64,000 bases of DNA from Halobaculum limi (lineage in GTDB: Archaea > Halobacteriota > Halobacteria > Halobacteriales > Haloferacaceae): NCBI RefSeq assembly GCF_029490015.1, contig NZ_CP120468.1:1054001-1118000 (forward strand). Reading direction: 5' to 3'. The notes beneath the pieces were generated by a model that worked only from the letters and a program-made list of their open reading frames with translations, was not told the DNA's origin and ran no database searches. Below are positions 8,673 through 19,328 of this stretch, piece by piece (the first letter of the stretch is position 1; each line of letters begins with the position of its first letter). The translations under genes were made by a program, and so were the position numbers.

Positions 8673-9422
8673 TCAGATGAGCGCGACGATGATGCTGTAG
8701 GCGACTGCGCCGGCGACGAACGATAGGAACCGACCCCGTTGCGGGTGCGGAAGCTCCTCCTTGATGACGTTGAGGATGATGCCGCCGGAGACGAACGCGA
8801 ACAGCCCGGTGATGACGAGTGGCCGACCCAGCGTGGCCAACCCCACCGCGGCACCAACGAGGGTCGCACCCGCGAGCACCCACCGCCCTACGCGATCATA
8901 CGCTGCTTCCAGGTGCCGACGTATCCCGTGATCGGTGATGCTGAAGTGCAGTCCCATCGCGACCGTGTACAACAGGAGGTTGAGGACGCCCGGGAGCTCT
9001 TGGTGAAACAGCAGATAGCCGATGAGAGCGCTGTAGAGGGCAAACACCCCGATGTAGCCCCAGAGCACGGCCGGCGGCGCCGCTGACCGCTCGGGCGTGT
9101 ATCGCGCGATGATGACCTCCAACCCATAGAACACGATGAATCCGGCGAGTGCAACCCCGTAGATGGCCTCCTCGGTGAGCGTGCCCGCGGTAACGCTCGG
9201 ATGCTCGGCCGCGAAGTGTGCGACTTCGGGCAGCAGCAGGACGAACACGTAGGCGACGGCCGCGCCTCCGGCGGCCGACAGCGCCGATCGACCCGGTCCC
9301 GTATCGGCATCAACTCCCTCGCCGACGAGCAGGTGGATCGTCGCCAGGGCGACGGCTGACAGCGCGGCCACGATCGGGAGCGACTCGAACGGTATCCCCG
9401 GACCCTGTGACGCCCACAACAT
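8673..9422 (-). CDS. Multi-pass membrane protein, ZIP-like in appearance
   Basis: 249-aa integral membrane protein with about seven to eight hydrophobic segments. The first ('IVAALSAVALATIHLLVGEG') is followed by an Asp-rich loop; later come 'VLLLPEVAHFA' and 'MGLHFSITDHGIRRH'. Paired His/Glu residues inside or beside helices, and the last pair of helices with 'GGIILNVIKEELP', recall ZIP metal transporters, but the similarity is weak and I would not assign a substrate. The ATG at 9422 is preferred; the open frame upstream reads through a Pro/Arg-rich stretch without hydrophobic character. Confidence 0.75.
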   Translation of the reverse strand: MLWASQGPGIPFESLPIVAALSAVALATIHLLVGEGVDADTGPGRSALSAAGGAAVAYVFVLLLPEVAHFAAEHPSVTAGTLTEEAIYGVALAGFIVFYGLEVIIARYTPERSAAPPAVLWGYIGVFALYSALIGYLLFHQELPGVLNLLLYTVAMGLHFSITDHGIRRHLEAAYDRVGRWVLAGATLVGAAVGLATLGRPLVITGLFAFVSGGIILNVIKEELPHPQRGRFLSFVAGAVAYSIIVALI

Positions 9423-9631
9423 TTCTGCTACGTGACTTGTCGCCTTCGGAGATAGTCTTTGACCCGCTCGTCGGTGGGGGCCGCACGCCGAGAGCACGCG
9501 TCGACGTGGCCGAGTATCCCCTTACCTCGCCAGTCAGTAATAAGCAGTGCCACGGGTGTCGAGCGAGGCGACGGCCTGCGAGAACGTGAAAACGCGCTGC
9601 GACCGAAACGCGGTGGTACCGGAACGCAGTG

Positions 9632-11857
9632 CTACTGGAAGCCGATCCGCCCGCTGCGGTCGGCGCGGAGGCTGTCGGTGCCGCCGCCCTTGAACTGCTC
9701 TTCGATGTCCGCGTAGTAGTCCAAAATCGCCTCGGAGATGGTCGGGCGAACCGACTCCATCGCCTTCTCGAAGTGGCGCATCTGGACCGCCTCGGCGTCG
9801 TCGTCCTCGCGCAGTGCCTGAATGGCGGCCTCGCGAGCGATCGACTCCAGGTCGGAGCCGACGTAGCCGTCGGTTCGCTCTGCGAGTTCACGCAGGCTCA
9901 CGTCCGTCCCCAGCGGCGTATCGCCGGTGTGAATCTTGAGGATCTGTTCGCGACCCTCCTCGCTGGGCTGACCGATCATCACGAGGCGGTCGAACCGCCC
10001 CGAGCGGATGAGGGCCGGGTCGATCATGTCGGGGCGGTTCGTCGCGCCGATGACCATCACGTTGCCCATCTCTTCGAGGCCGTCGAGTTCCGTGAGCAGT
10101 TGGTTGACGACACGCTCAGAGACGTTGTTCCCCATCTCCTGTCCCCGACTCGGAGCCAGCGAGTCGAGTTCGTCGAAGAAGATGATCGTCGGCGAGACCT
10201 GCCGCGCCTTGCGGAACGTCTGCCGGATCGCCTTCTCCGATTCACCCACCCACTTCGACAGCAGTTGCGGGCCGCGCACCGAGATGAAGTTCGCGTTCGT
10301 CTCGTTGGCGACGGCCTTCGCCATCAGGGTCTTCCCCGTCCCCGGCGGGCCGTACAGGAGGACGCCCTTCGGGGCCTCGATGCCCATCCGCTCGAACTTC
10401 TCGGGCGTGGTGAGCGGCCACTCGACGGCCTCTTTCACCTGCTGTTGGGCGTCGTCGAGGCCGCCCACGTCCTCCCACGTCACCTTCGGGAGTTCGACGA
10501 GCACCTCCCGCATCGCAGACGGCTCCACCTCCGCGAGGGCGCTCTGGAAGTCCGTCCGTTTGACGATCATCCGGTCGATGAGGCTCGGCGGGATGTCTTC
10601 CTCGTCCAGATCGATTTCCGGAAGGTAGCGCCGCAGTGCCTTCATCGCGGCCTCCTTCGTCAGGCTCTCGATGTCGGCCCCGACGAAGCCGTGCGTCTCG
10701 TCGGCGAGACGGTCGAGGTCGACGTCGTCCGACAGCGGCATCCCGCGGGTGTGAATCTGGAGGATCTCTTTGCGACCCACCTCGTCGGGGACGCCGATCT
10801 CGATCTCGCGGTCGAAGCGACCGGGACGACGGAGCGCGGGGTCGACGCTGTCGACGCGGTTCGTCGCCGCGATGACGATGACCTGCCCGCGCGTCTCTAG
10901 GCCGTCCATCATCGTCAGCAACTGAGCGACTACGCGGCGTTCGACCTCGCCGGTGACGTCCTCGCGTTTGGGTGCGATGGAGTCGAGTTCGTCGATGAAG
11001 ATGATCGACGGCGACTCGTCTTTCGCGTCCTCGAATATCTCGCGTAACTGCTGTTCGGACTCGCCGTAGTACTTCGAGATGATCTCGGGACCGGCGATAG
11101 AGAAGAACGACGCGCTGGTCTCGTTGGCGACGGCCTTCGCGAGGAGGGTCTTCCCGGTGCCGGGCGGGCCGTGGAGGAGGACGCCCTGCGGGGGTTCGAT
11201 CCCCAGTTTCTTGAAGATCTGGGGGTGTTTCATAGGCAGTTCGACCATCTCGCGGACGCGCTGGATCTCCTGTTGGATGCCGCCGATGTCCTCGTAGGTG
11301 ATGCCACCGCCAGTCTTCTCGAATCCGGAGATTGGCTCCTCGCGGAGTTCGACCTCGGTGTCCTCGGTGATCAGACAGACGCCCTCGGGTTCGGTGTCGA
11401 CGGCGATGAGCGGGATAGCCTGCCCCGGAGAGCGCATGAACGGGTGGTTCGTGCTGCTCATCACGGGGACGATGTCGCGTTCGACGACGGGCCGCTTGAG
11501 GATCTGGCGTTTCACCATCCCCGCGGCGTCGGAGCCGAACTGGACGGACGCCTCCTCGGGCGGCGCGAGCGTCAGTTTCTCCGCCTTCTTCGCCTCTGCC
11601 TTCCGGATCGTGACGCGTTCGCCGATACCGACGTCGGCGTTCTGCCGCGTGAAGCCGTCGATGCGGACGGTGTCGGTGTTCCAGTCCTGTCGGTCGGCAC
11701 GCCACACCTTCGCGGCGGTCGTCTCCGCACCCTCGATCTCGATGATATCGCCCGGCGAGAGCTTCAGGTGTAACAGCGTGTCCGGGTCGAGGCGAGCGAT
11801 CCCTCTGCCGGAGTCGTTCGGGTATGCCTTTGCGACTTCGAGTTGAACTTCATTCAT
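9632..11857 (-). CDS. cdc48: Cdc48/VAT-type AAA+ ATPase
   Basis: 741-aa Cdc48/p97/VAT homologue, a hexameric unfoldase that feeds the archaeal proteasome. Residues 1 to about 180 form the double-psi barrel and Cdc48 N-terminal substrate domains ('[17 protein letters not shown]'). Two AAA domains follow, with Walker A 'GPPGTGKT' near 228 and 501, Walker B 'IIFIDELD' and 'IIFFDELD', and arginine fingers in 'RRPGRFDR' and 'RSGRFDR'. The C-terminus 'GRIGFQ' is short and aromatic, reminiscent of a hydrophobic proteasome-docking tail, though a full HbYX motif is not seen. Monocistronic. Haloarchaea often have several paralogues; which one this is cannot be told. Confidence 0.96.
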   Translation of the reverse strand: MNEVQLEVAKAYPNDSGRGIARLDPDTLLHLKLSPGDIIEIEGAETTAAKVWRADRQDWNTDTVRIDGFTRQNADVGIGERVTIRKAEAKKAEKLTLAPPEEASVQFGSDAAGMVKRQILKRPVVERDIVPVMSSTNHPFMRSPGQAIPLIAVDTEPEGVCLITEDTEVELREEPISGFEKTGGGITYEDIGGIQQEIQRVREMVELPMKHPQIFKKLGIEPPQGVLLHGPPGTGKTLLAKAVANETSASFFSIAGPEIISKYYGESEQQLREIFEDAKDESPSIIFIDELDSIAPKREDVTGEVERRVVAQLLTMMDGLETRGQVIVIAATNRVDSVDPALRRPGRFDREIEIGVPDEVGRKEILQIHTRGMPLSDDVDLDRLADETHGFVGADIESLTKEAAMKALRRYLPEIDLDEEDIPPSLIDRMIVKRTDFQSALAEVEPSAMREVLVELPKVTWEDVGGLDDAQQQVKEAVEWPLTTPEKFERMGIEAPKGVLLYGPPGTGKTLMAKAVANETNANFISVRGPQLLSKWVGESEKAIRQTFRKARQVSPTIIFFDELDSLAPSRGQEMGNNVSERVVNQLLTELDGLEEMGNVMVIGATNRPDMIDPALIRSGRFDRLVMIGQPSEEGREQILKIHTGDTPLGTDVSLRELAERTDGYVGSDLESIAREAAIQALREDDDAEAVQMRHFEKAMESVRPTISEAILDYYADIEEQFKGGGTDSLRADRSGRIGFQ

Positions 11858-12097
11858 GATCTGGTGACGGGGGTTCGTTCAGGATACGTCGGTCCGGACG
11901 GCGGTTAAGCCCTCCGCTGCGCACCGTGCGGCCGGAACGTGGTGATTCGCTTGCCGCGACGGCGACGCAGGACGTGCTAGACTATCGCACGATATGTGGT
12001 GGGGACTGAAAACACCACCGACGAGACAGTCCACCCGGCACGGGGTCGCCCACCTCGTGGCGGTAGCGACTTGACGACGCGCGGCTACGTCCCACGT

Positions 12098-13474
12098 ATG
12101 CGAACTATCGCCTTCGACGGTCGGATGGGCGCCGCCGGCGACATGCTCTTGGGTGCACTCGTCGCCGCCGGCGGTGACCCGGACGTCCTCGCGTCTGTCG
12201 AGGACGCTGTCCCGGTCCGCTACGAGTTCGAATCGGTCGACAGAAACGGTATCGCGAGCACCCGGGCGCGGGTCCGCCACCGCGATGCGGAGACGGAACA
12301 CACCGATGCGGACGACGCGGGCGACGCCGGAGAGGACGACCATCACCACTCCGATGGGCACGACCACTCTCACGACGACCACGACCATTCTCACTCGCAC
12401 AGTCACGACGACTCGCACGACCACAACCACAACGCCGAGGGCCACGGTCCACAGCGAACGTACGCCGAGGTCGTCACACTCGTCGAGGGGATGACGATAC
12501 CCGAGACCGTCCGCGAAGACGCACTCGCCGTCTTCGAGATACTCGGTGAGGCGGAGGCGGCCGTCCACGGCTCCGACCTCGACTCGACCCACTTCCACGA
12601 GGTCGGCGCAGACGACGCTATCGCGGACGTCGTCGGCGCGTGCTTGCTGTTCGACGACTTGGACCCCGACCGCGTCGTGACGACGCCGCTGGCGACCGGG
12701 GGCGGCGAGGTGGAGTTCAGTCACGGCGTCTACCCCGTCCCGGTCCCAGCGGTCGTCGAGGTGGCCGAACGCGCCAAGTGGTCGCTGCGCGGCGGCCCGG
12801 TCGACGCGGAACTGTTGACGCCGACGGGCGCGGCCATCCTCGCACACTTCGCCGAGGGTGTCGAGCGCCTCCCGTCGCTTCGGGTCGAGCAGTCCGGCTA
12901 CGGTGCGGGTGGGTGGACGTTCCCCGAGCGACCGAACGTCCTCCGCGCGGTCGTCGGCGAGGCCGAACGCGGCGACCTCGCTCGCGACGACATCGCCGTC
13001 TTGGAGACGAACCTCGACGACGCCCCGCCGGAACTGCTCGGCGGTCTACAGGAGACACTCACGGACGCCGGGGCCCGCGACGTGACCGTCGTGCCGACGA
13101 CGATGAAGAAGTCCCGTCCGGGCCACCTCGTGAAAGTGATCTGCAAGCCGGAGGACGCCGACCGCGTCGCCCGCCGACTCGCCGAAGAGACGGGGACGCT
13201 CGGCGTCCGCGAGGGCGGCGCGACCCACCGCTGGGTCGCCGACCGCGCGTTCGAGACAGTCGCGGTCGACCTCGACGGCGACGCGCACGAGGTGACGGTG
13301 AAGGTCGCGAGTGACGCCGAGGGCGTCGTGTACGACGTGAGCGCGGAGTACGACGACGCCGCCACGGTCGCACACGAGACTGGTCGCCCAATTCGGGAGG
13401 TGAGTCGCCGGGCAGAGGCCGTCGTCCACGACCGGATCGATGCGGCGGGAACCGAGGAGACGAGCAAGGACTGA
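12098..13474 (+). CDS. larC: LarC-type nickel-pincer cofactor protein with His-rich insert
   Basis: 458-aa LarC (formerly DUF111). LarC inserts nickel into the pincer nucleotide of lactate racemase-type enzymes. The N-terminal motif 'FDGRMGAAGDMLLGAL' fixes the start at the ATG at 12098. Residues about 81-112 are a run of His and Asp (H-D-H-S repeats), probably a Ni/Zn-binding store. Later motifs: 'DSTHFHEVGADDAIADVVG', 'LTPTGAAIL' and 'ETNLDDAPPELLG', then 'TTMKKSRPGHLVKV'. Length is normal once the insert is discounted. larA, larB and larE are not within the window. Confidence 0.92.
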   Translation: MRTIAFDGRMGAAGDMLLGALVAAGGDPDVLASVEDAVPVRYEFESVDRNGIASTRARVRHRDAETEHTDADDAGDAGEDDHHHSDGHDHSHDDHDHSHSHSHDDSHDHNHNAEGHGPQRTYAEVVTLVEGMTIPETVREDALAVFEILGEAEAAVHGSDLDSTHFHEVGADDAIADVVGACLLFDDLDPDRVVTTPLATGGGEVEFSHGVYPVPVPAVVEVAERAKWSLRGGPVDAELLTPTGAAILAHFAEGVERLPSLRVEQSGYGAGGWTFPERPNVLRAVVGEAERGDLARDDIAVLETNLDDAPPELLGGLQETLTDAGARDVTVVPTTMKKSRPGHLVKVICKPEDADRVARRLAEETGTLGVREGGATHRWVADRAFETVAVDLDGDAHEVTVKVASDAEGVVYDVSAEYDDAATVAHETGRPIREVSRRAEAVVHDRIDAAGTEETSKD

Positions 13475-13490
13475 ACAACGGAGGGCGAAT

Positions 13491-13685
13491 ATGAGCACGA
13501 ACGACGACATCCACGACACCGACGACACCGAGGCGTACACCTGCGACAACTGTGGCACCCGATTCAGTCGGTCGGATGCGACACGGACAGAGACGATGGG
13601 CGGCTTGGACGCCGACACGTGGCAGACGCTGTGCTGTCCGGTCTGTGGGGCGCGAGTGAAGACGGTGTTCGTCCGCGACTCCTGA
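13491..13685 (+). CDS. Small zinc-ribbon protein
   Basis: 64-aa protein with two CxxC knuckles: 'CDNCG' near residue 18 and 'CCPVCGA' near residue 49, with about 30 residues between, so a single zinc ribbon. The N-terminus is acidic and flexible. The ATG at 13491 sits 16 bases after the larC stop, so it may be cotranscribed with larC. A possible role in metal handling or nucleic-acid binding is inference only. Such tiny zinc ribbons are very common in haloarchaea. Confidence 0.75.
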   Translation: MSTNDDIHDTDDTEAYTCDNCGTRFSRSDATRTETMGGLDADTWQTLCCPVCGARVKTVFVRDS

Positions 13686-13707
13686 ACGGTCGGTCGCGAC
13701 TCTCCTG

Positions 13708-14448
13708 CTACGACTCCCGGTGACTGTCGACGGCCTCGCCGAGTGTCACCTCTCCCAACGCGACCTGCCGAGCGAGGTTGTCGTCGATGGTGAGGTCGCC
13801 GCCGGAGCGGTCGCGCGACTCGGCTTTGATCCGCTGGAGTTCGCCCGCGGTCGGTTCGACGTCGCGCGATTCCACCGGATCGCCCTCCAGTCGGGCGATG
13901 TTGACCGCCGCGAGAACGTCCGCCATCCCCTTGCCGCTCGCGCCGCGCCCGAGGGTCGGCGTCGTCCCCGACTCGTCGACGAGTTCGACCGCGGCGTCGT
14001 CGAGGGCGTTGACGATGCGAGCGCTCCGCAGACGGTCGCCGTCGCCCACGCGGACGAGGGCGTCGGGTTCGCTTTCGATTTCCCGGCAGATGGTGTCGAC
14101 CGTCTCGGCGAGGGGGACGTGGAACGCCGCGACGACCGTCTCACCGGCACACACCGCGATCCCCGGCTGTTCACCGGGGTCGACGCCGACCACGATCCGG
14201 TCGTCGCCGTCGCGAAGGCCACCGAGTGCCTCCTCGACGCCCACACGAATGTCGTCGGCGGTGGTGGTCACGTGCGCGACTGACTCCTCGCGGTAACTGA
14301 GTCGGTCGTGGGGTGCAGAGATGACCACGGACGCACGCTCGGGAAGATCCGTTTCCGGTTCGCAGGTGGTGAACGTCGCGCCACGCTCGCGGAGTTCGTT
14401 CACCGCCGCGTGGTACAACGCAAAGTCGTCTGTGACGACTACGATCAC
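13708..14448 (-). CDS. RNase H-fold (RuvC/DUF460-like) protein
   Basis: 246-aa protein with two parts. Residues 1 to about 75 form a small alpha/beta domain ('MIVVVTDDFALYHAAVNEL'). Residues about 85-200 look like an RNase H/RuvC-type fold: 'IVVGVDPGEQPGIAV' supplies the first catalytic-type Asp, and 'VRVGDGDRLRSARIVNAL' fits a later strand and helix. The C-terminal ~45 residues are charged and helical. This matches an archaeal family related to the DUF460 N-terminal region, but the naming is from memory. Convergent with the zinc-ribbon gene. Confidence 0.72.
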   Translation of the reverse strand: MIVVVTDDFALYHAAVNELRERGATFTTCEPETDLPERASVVISAPHDRLSYREESVAHVTTTADDIRVGVEEALGGLRDGDDRIVVGVDPGEQPGIAVCAGETVVAAFHVPLAETVDTICREIESEPDALVRVGDGDRLRSARIVNALDDAAVELVDESGTTPTLGRGASGKGMADVLAAVNIARLEGDPVESRDVEPTAGELQRIKAESRDRSGGDLTIDDNLARQVALGEVTLGEAVDSHRES

Positions 14449-14598
14449 AGCCTCCGATAGGGTGGTCGGTGGCTTGACCGTGTCGTCGCGATCTGGGGTG
14501 ATGGCCGACCGAGACGTGAAAAATCTGTCACTGCGAGTTGCAGCCGCGATAATTTGGAAGGTACTGTTAAACGGTCGCTTTGGAGATTGCCGGTAATT

Positions 14599-17022
14599 AT
14601 GGGAGAAAAGTCGGGGTCCAGCGTGGGGGCGAAACTCGTCCCGGACCTGATCAGAGGCGGGATTATGCGGAAGTTCGCGGCGGTGTTGCTCGTCCTCGTC
14701 ATCGCGACCGGCGCAGTCGGCGCGTACACCGTCACCGAGTCAACGGCGGAGATTCACGACGATGTCCACACCGAACTCTCGATGGTCACCGCGTTGGAAG
14801 CGGGTGAACTCTCCGAGTGGATGGGTAACCGCGAGACGGCGACGCGAATGATCTCTGAGTACCAGGACGTCCGCGAGGGCAACCTCGGGAAACTCCAGCC
14901 CGTGTTCACGGCGGAACTCCGGTCGCTTCCCGACGACGTACACGCGATCCACTACGTCGACACGGAATCGGGAACGGTGCTCGCGTCGAGTGAGCGGTCG
15001 CTCGAGGGTGAGTCGATCGCCGCGGCGAACGTCGCGTGGGCACCCGACCTCGCGCCCGCGTCGGCCGACCGGACGGCGACCTCCTCGGTGTACGAGACCG
15101 ACGAGGGGTCGATGGTCGGGTTCGTCAGTTCCGTCCCCTCTGCACCGCACCGAGCGGTCGTTCTCGTCGCCAGCGTAGAACAGATCGCCTCGGGCTTCCA
15201 CAACCCGATCGAGGGTGGATTCACGCAGGTCATCTCGAAAGACGGGACGGTGCTGATGGCCGAGGACGGCGACGCTGTCGGTGAGGCCTACCTCGGCGCG
15301 AGCGACGACGCGTTCCGCCGCGCACTCGGCGGCAACGAGGTCGTGACCGAGGAGTCCTCGCTGGAAGGCGCACTCGACACCGAACTCGTCGTCGCGTACA
15401 CCCGCGTACCCGGGACGACGTGGGTCATCGCGGCGCACGCGCCGGCGGCCCAGGCGTTCGCGCTGGCGGGTGCCGTCCGCCTCGACATCCTCCTGCTCAT
15501 CGGGACGGCACTCGCCGGGTTCCTGCTGATGGGTGTGCTCGTCGCCAAGCCGACTGGTGACGCCCTCGACGACCTCAGCGACCGGGCACGAGCGCTCGGA
15601 TCGGGTGACTTGGACGTCTCCGTCTCGACCGGCCGTATCGACGAGATCGGAACGCTGTACGGCGCCTTCGGCGATATGCGCGACGACCTCGACGAGCGGA
15701 TCGAGCAGGCGCGAACCGAGCGCGAACGCGCTGCCGAGGCGAAGGCGGAGGCGGAGAGCCTCGCAGAGTCGCTGGAGCGTCGCGCGGGACAGTACGGCGA
15801 GGCGATGTCGCAGTGCGCCGACGGAGATCTCACCGTCCGCCTCGACGAGGGCTCCGACCACGAGGCGCTGGCGGACATCGCTCGCGCGTTCAACCGGATG
15901 GTCGACGACTTAGAGGAGACGGTCGGCACCGTCCGGGCGTTCGCCGACGAGGCCGACGAGCGCTCCGCGGCCGTCGCCACCGGCGCGGATCAGATCGAGT
16001 CCGCGAGCACGTCAGTCAGCCGTGCGATGACCGACGTGGCCGCCGCCAGCGACGAACAGGCCGACCGTCTCGGCGAGGTGACTGGCGAGATGAGCGGCCT
16101 CTCGGCGACCGTCGAAGAGATCGCTGCCACCGCCGCGGACGTGTCGGAGGTCTCGTCGCAGGCGGCCGACAGTGCGACCCGCGCGGGCGACGCCGCCGAG
16201 GACGCACTCGACGCGTTCGGCGAGGTCGCGGACCACACCGACCGCACGGCCGAGGAGGTCGACCGCGTCGCCGCCGAGATGGAGGAGATCACCGAGGTCG
16301 TCGACCTCATCGACGGCATCGCCGAGCAGACGAATCTGCTCGCACTCAACGCCTCCATCGAGGCCGCCCGCGCCGGCGACGAGGGCGACGGCTTCGCCGT
16401 CGTCGCCAGCGAGGTGAAGACGCTCGCTGAGGAGACGAGCGAGGCGACCGACGACATCGCAGACCGCATCGAGACGCTCCGCGAGGCGTCGGCGGCCGCC
16501 GCCGAGGATATGGCCGCGACCGAGGCCGTCGTCGAAGACGGCGTCGAGGTCGTCGAAGACGCGCTATCGGCGGTCGAGACCGTCGAGGACCGCATCGAAG
16601 ACGCCAACGACGGCGTCGGCTCGATCGACACCGCGACCGACGACCAAGCGGCCACCACGGAGGAAGTCGTCGCGATGGCCGAGGAGGTGGCCGACATCGG
16701 CACGCAGACCAGCGACGACATCGACGACGCTGCGGCGGCCTCACAAGAACAGACCGCGGCGGTCGCGGAGGTGAGCGACGCCGCCGAGACGCTCTCGGGC
16801 CGGGTCGAAGACCTCCGAGCGCTCGTGGAGCGGTTCGAGGTGGACGACGTGAACGACGACCTCGTCGACGCTGAGGCGGGAACGGCGGCGGACGTGGTCG
16901 ACGGCGCCGGTTCGGCGGCGGCACCGGCCGAGAGTGGGTACGACTCTGGCGTCGCGATGACCGACGGCGACGGCTTCGAGTTCGGCCCCGACCGCGCCGA
17001 CGGCGTCGACAGCGACGACTGA
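14599..17022 (+). CDS. Methyl-accepting chemotaxis transducer (Htr)
   Basis: 807-aa membrane transducer. TM1 is about 22-43, then an extracellular sensor region of roughly 250 residues of Cache-like character, TM2 about 293-316, HAMP about 317-370, a second HAMP-like stretch around 405-455, and a cytoplasmic signalling tip near 565-605 with '[23 protein letters not shown]' in part, the CheA/CheW-binding hairpin. The C-terminal tail is Asp/Ala-rich. The ATG at 14599 is preferred to an upstream in-frame TTG. No che or arl genes are nearby, so it is an orphan receptor; the ligand is unknown. Codon use matches the neighbours. Confidence 0.93.
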   Translation: MGEKSGSSVGAKLVPDLIRGGIMRKFAAVLLVLVIATGAVGAYTVTESTAEIHDDVHTELSMVTALEAGELSEWMGNRETATRMISEYQDVREGNLGKLQPVFTAELRSLPDDVHAIHYVDTESGTVLASSERSLEGESIAAANVAWAPDLAPASADRTATSSVYETDEGSMVGFVSSVPSAPHRAVVLVASVEQIASGFHNPIEGGFTQVISKDGTVLMAEDGDAVGEAYLGASDDAFRRALGGNEVVTEESSLEGALDTELVVAYTRVPGTTWVIAAHAPAAQAFALAGAVRLDILLLIGTALAGFLLMGVLVAKPTGDALDDLSDRARALGSGDLDVSVSTGRIDEIGTLYGAFGDMRDDLDERIEQARTERERAAEAKAEAESLAESLERRAGQYGEAMSQCADGDLTVRLDEGSDHEALADIARAFNRMVDDLEETVGTVRAFADEADERSAAVATGADQIESASTSVSRAMTDVAAASDEQADRLGEVTGEMSGLSATVEEIAATAADVSEVSSQAADSATRAGDAAEDALDAFGEVADHTDRTAEEVDRVAAEMEEITEVVDLIDGIAEQTNLLALNASIEAARAGDEGDGFAVVASEVKTLAEETSEATDDIADRIETLREASAAAAEDMAATEAVVEDGVEVVEDALSAVETVEDRIEDANDGVGSIDTATDDQAATTEEVVAMAEEVADIGTQTSDDIDDAAAASQEQTAAVAEVSDAAETLSGRVEDLRALVERFEVDDVNDDLVDAEAGTAADVVDGAGSAAAPAESGYDSGVAMTDGDGFEFGPDRADGVDSDD

Positions 17023-17105
17023 CTGACGCGACCGCGACGACTGGCTGACTCCCGTCACGCCGCGCACTCGGGAGGTTTTTGCCCGGTGACGACTCAGCCT
17101 CGTCC

Positions 17106-17798
17106 GTGACCGAGTTCCTCACGACCGGCAGTGCCGCCCTCGACGACCTCCTCGGCGGAGGCATCGAGCGTGGCGTCGTCACGCAACTGTACGGCCCGCC
17201 GGCGTCGGGGAAGACGAACCTCGCGCTGACCGCGGCCGCCGAGGTCGCCGCAGACGGCGGATCCGTCCTCTACATCGACACCGAAGACCTCTCGATGACG
17301 CGCTTTCGCGACATCGCGGAGGCCCGCACCGACGAAGCCGTCGAGACGGTCGCCGGGCGACTCGTCGTGAGTCAGGCGCTGAGTTTCGAAGAACAAGGCG
17401 AGGCGGTGAAAGACGCCGAGGGCCTCGCCGACGGCGTCGACCTGATCGTCCTCGACTCCGCGACCGGGTTCTACCGACTGGAACGCACCGAGGACTCCCG
17501 CGGCGGCGAGTCCGTCCGTGAGGTGGCCCGCCACGTCACGCACCTGCTGTCGCTGGCGCGGAAACACGACCTCGCTGTGCTCATCACGAACCAGGTGTTC
17601 ACCGACCCCGACGCCGACCGCGACCGACCGCTCGGCGGCAACACGCTCGAACACTGGACCGGCGTGATCCTCCGACTGGAGCGGTTCCGCGGCGGCAACC
17701 GACGGGCGACGCTGGAGAAACACCGCTCTCAGCCGGCGGGTGGCTCTGCTCGCTTCCAGATCACCGAGGCGGGCGTCGAAGACGCTACGGAACCGTGA
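17106..17798 (+). CDS. radB: DNA repair and recombination protein RadB
   Basis: 230-aa RecA-family paralogue RadB, which modulates RadA-mediated recombination. Starting at the GTG gives the typical 'TTGSAALDDLLGGGIERG' opening. Walker A is 'GPPASGKT' (30-37) and Walker B 'LIVLDSATG' (about 114). The length and the absence of the RadA N-terminal helix-hairpin-helix domain separate it from RadA. An upstream TTG would add nine residues but falls inside the T-rich promoter-like stretch at 17074-17080. Stands alone between the transducer and S8e. Confidence 0.93.
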   Translation: MTEFLTTGSAALDDLLGGGIERGVVTQLYGPPASGKTNLALTAAAEVAADGGSVLYIDTEDLSMTRFRDIAEARTDEAVETVAGRLVVSQALSFEEQGEAVKDAEGLADGVDLIVLDSATGFYRLERTEDSRGGESVREVARHVTHLLSLARKHDLAVLITNQVFTDPDADRDRPLGGNTLEHWTGVILRLERFRGGNRRATLEKHRSQPAGGSARFQITEAGVEDATEP

Positions 17799-17953
17799 GG
17801 GGCCGTCGTAGCGGTCGCGGACGACACTGCGTGCTGACGCCGCGAGCGTCGACGCGTCGTCCTCGTCGCGCGCGTCGTTCCCCGGGGACGCCCGCGAGCG
17901 GCCGTGTGGTTCGATTCGAGCGATTCAAGTAGCCGCGTAGGGTTCTACCGGCT

Positions 17954-18331
17954 ATGAAAGATCAGAGCGGACGCAGGAAGCGGAAGCGGACCGGCGGTCG
18001 ACGACGACCCTCCAGCAACAAGAAGCGACACGAACTCGGCCGCGAACCCGCCGAGACGACCGTCGGTGAGCCGCGATTCCAGGTCATCGACTCCCGCGGC
18101 ACCAACGAGAAGACCCGCGCGCTCTCCACGAACGTCGCGCAGGTCGCCACTGGCGGCGAGACCGTCGAAGCCGAAATCGAGGGCGTCGACGAGAACCCCT
18201 CGAACGTGAACTACGTCCGCCGGAACATCATCACGAAGGGCGCGGTCATCTCCACCAGCGAGGGTCAGGCCCGCGTCACCTCCCGTCCGGGGCAGACCGG
18301 ACAGGTCAACGCCGTCCTCCTCGACGAGTAA
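17954..18331 (+). CDS. rps8e: 30S ribosomal protein S8e
   Basis: 125-aa ribosomal protein of the small subunit, restricted to archaea and eukaryotes. The basic N-terminus ('GRRKRKRTGGRRRPSSNKK' region), the 'NPSNVNYVRRNIITKGA' block and the C-terminal 'VTSRPGQTGQVNAVL' are diagnostic. It is unusually basic for this acidic proteome, as expected of an rRNA-binding protein. Monocistronic, with about 155 bases upstream in which I see no gene. Confidence 0.97.
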   Translation: MKDQSGRRKRKRTGGRRRPSSNKKRHELGREPAETTVGEPRFQVIDSRGTNEKTRALSTNVAQVATGGETVEAEIEGVDENPSNVNYVRRNIITKGAVISTSEGQARVTSRPGQTGQVNAVLLDE

Positions 18332-18419
18332 GCCGTTCCGTCTCCGTTTCTCCGCAGACTCACGGTCCGACCAGCGACGGCACTCGCTCGTCTCAGATGC
18401 GTGTCGAGGTTCGATCGCT

Positions 18420-19259
18420 TCACTCGACGTCCGCACGGGCGAACCGCCAGTATCCCAACGCCAGTGGGACGACGATCCAGGCCACGAGAATCGGAATCCC
18501 GACCCAGTCTTGGACGTACGCCGAGCCCTGACTCGGGTAGAACGTCAGATCGCGATACGCGGGGATCGCCGCCCGCGACGCCTTCATGAAGGCGGTCGAG
18601 GGGTTGAGCATCCCGAGGAAGTTGAACCAGTCGGGGAATCCGCCTGCGGGTGGCTCCCCACCGTAGAACACGCCCTGGATCAGATACAGGCCGATGTCCC
18701 ACCCGATGATGAACAGCGCGTAGAGACCGCCGGCGACGCTCAGCGCGTCGAGTCGCGACGACATCGCACACGACGCGCCGGTCGCGATAGCGACGTACAC
18801 GCCGCCGTAGACGACCGTGAGGACGGCGTACCCCACGAACACGCCGACCGCGAACGACTCGTACGTCGCCAGCGCGATGGCCGCGACCACCGCGTACCCC
18901 GCGAGGACGCCGACGGCGACGACGGCCGTCCGCCCGACGAACTTGCCGAGCAACACCTCGCCTCTCGCGTTTGGCAGTCCGAGCAACAGGCGGAGGCTCC
19001 CGCTCTCGCGCTCTCCCGCGACGGTGTCGTACGCGACGAGTAGTCCGATCAGCGGGATCAACAGCACCGCTGGCTGACGCATACTGTTCAACAGCGCCAG
19101 CGTCGCCGGGTCGATGGGACTGTCGCGGTACGGTCGCGGGATCCACTTGATCGCCGCCTGGAAGCCGGCGAACGCGACAAACAGCAGTGTCGTGGAGGCG
19201 AGGACGAACGACCGGATCGAATCGGCGAAGTCCTTGCGGACGACCGCGGTGAAGGGCAT
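18420..19259 (-). CDS. ABC-2-type transporter permease
   Basis: 279-aa permease of the ABC-2/NosY type with six hydrophobic segments. Visible features are an N-terminal cytoplasmic amphipathic stretch 'AVVRKDFADSIRSF', an extracellular loop with an Asp/Pro cluster, 'YDTVAGERESGSLRLLLGLP' (the coupling helix motif of this family) after TM2, and four more TM segments. No ATP-binding subunit is adjacent, although one is normally needed, so the ATPase must be encoded elsewhere. The substrate is unknown. Start is the ATG at 19259, 26-30 bases below a modest AT-rich region. Confidence 0.85.
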   Translation of the reverse strand: MPFTAVVRKDFADSIRSFVLASTTLLFVAFAGFQAAIKWIPRPYRDSPIDPATLALLNSMRQPAVLLIPLIGLLVAYDTVAGERESGSLRLLLGLPNARGEVLLGKFVGRTAVVAVGVLAGYAVVAAIALATYESFAVGVFVGYAVLTVVYGGVYVAIATGASCAMSSRLDALSVAGGLYALFIIGWDIGLYLIQGVFYGGEPPAGGFPDWFNFLGMLNPSTAFMKASRAAIPAYRDLTFYPSQGSAYVQDWVGIPILVAWIVVPLALGYWRFARADVE

Positions 19260-19328
19260 TACCGTACGGTAGATGTATCTACAGTTTGAAACTACCGGAG
19301 ATCGGACGGGGCGGCGGTATCTGTCGCC

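Noticed and set aside
11879-12847. Long minus-strand frame of about 320 codons opposite larC.
   Set aside because: It lies antisense to larC and follows from the high GC content. The product is Val/Arg-rich, with no haloarchaeal amino-acid bias.
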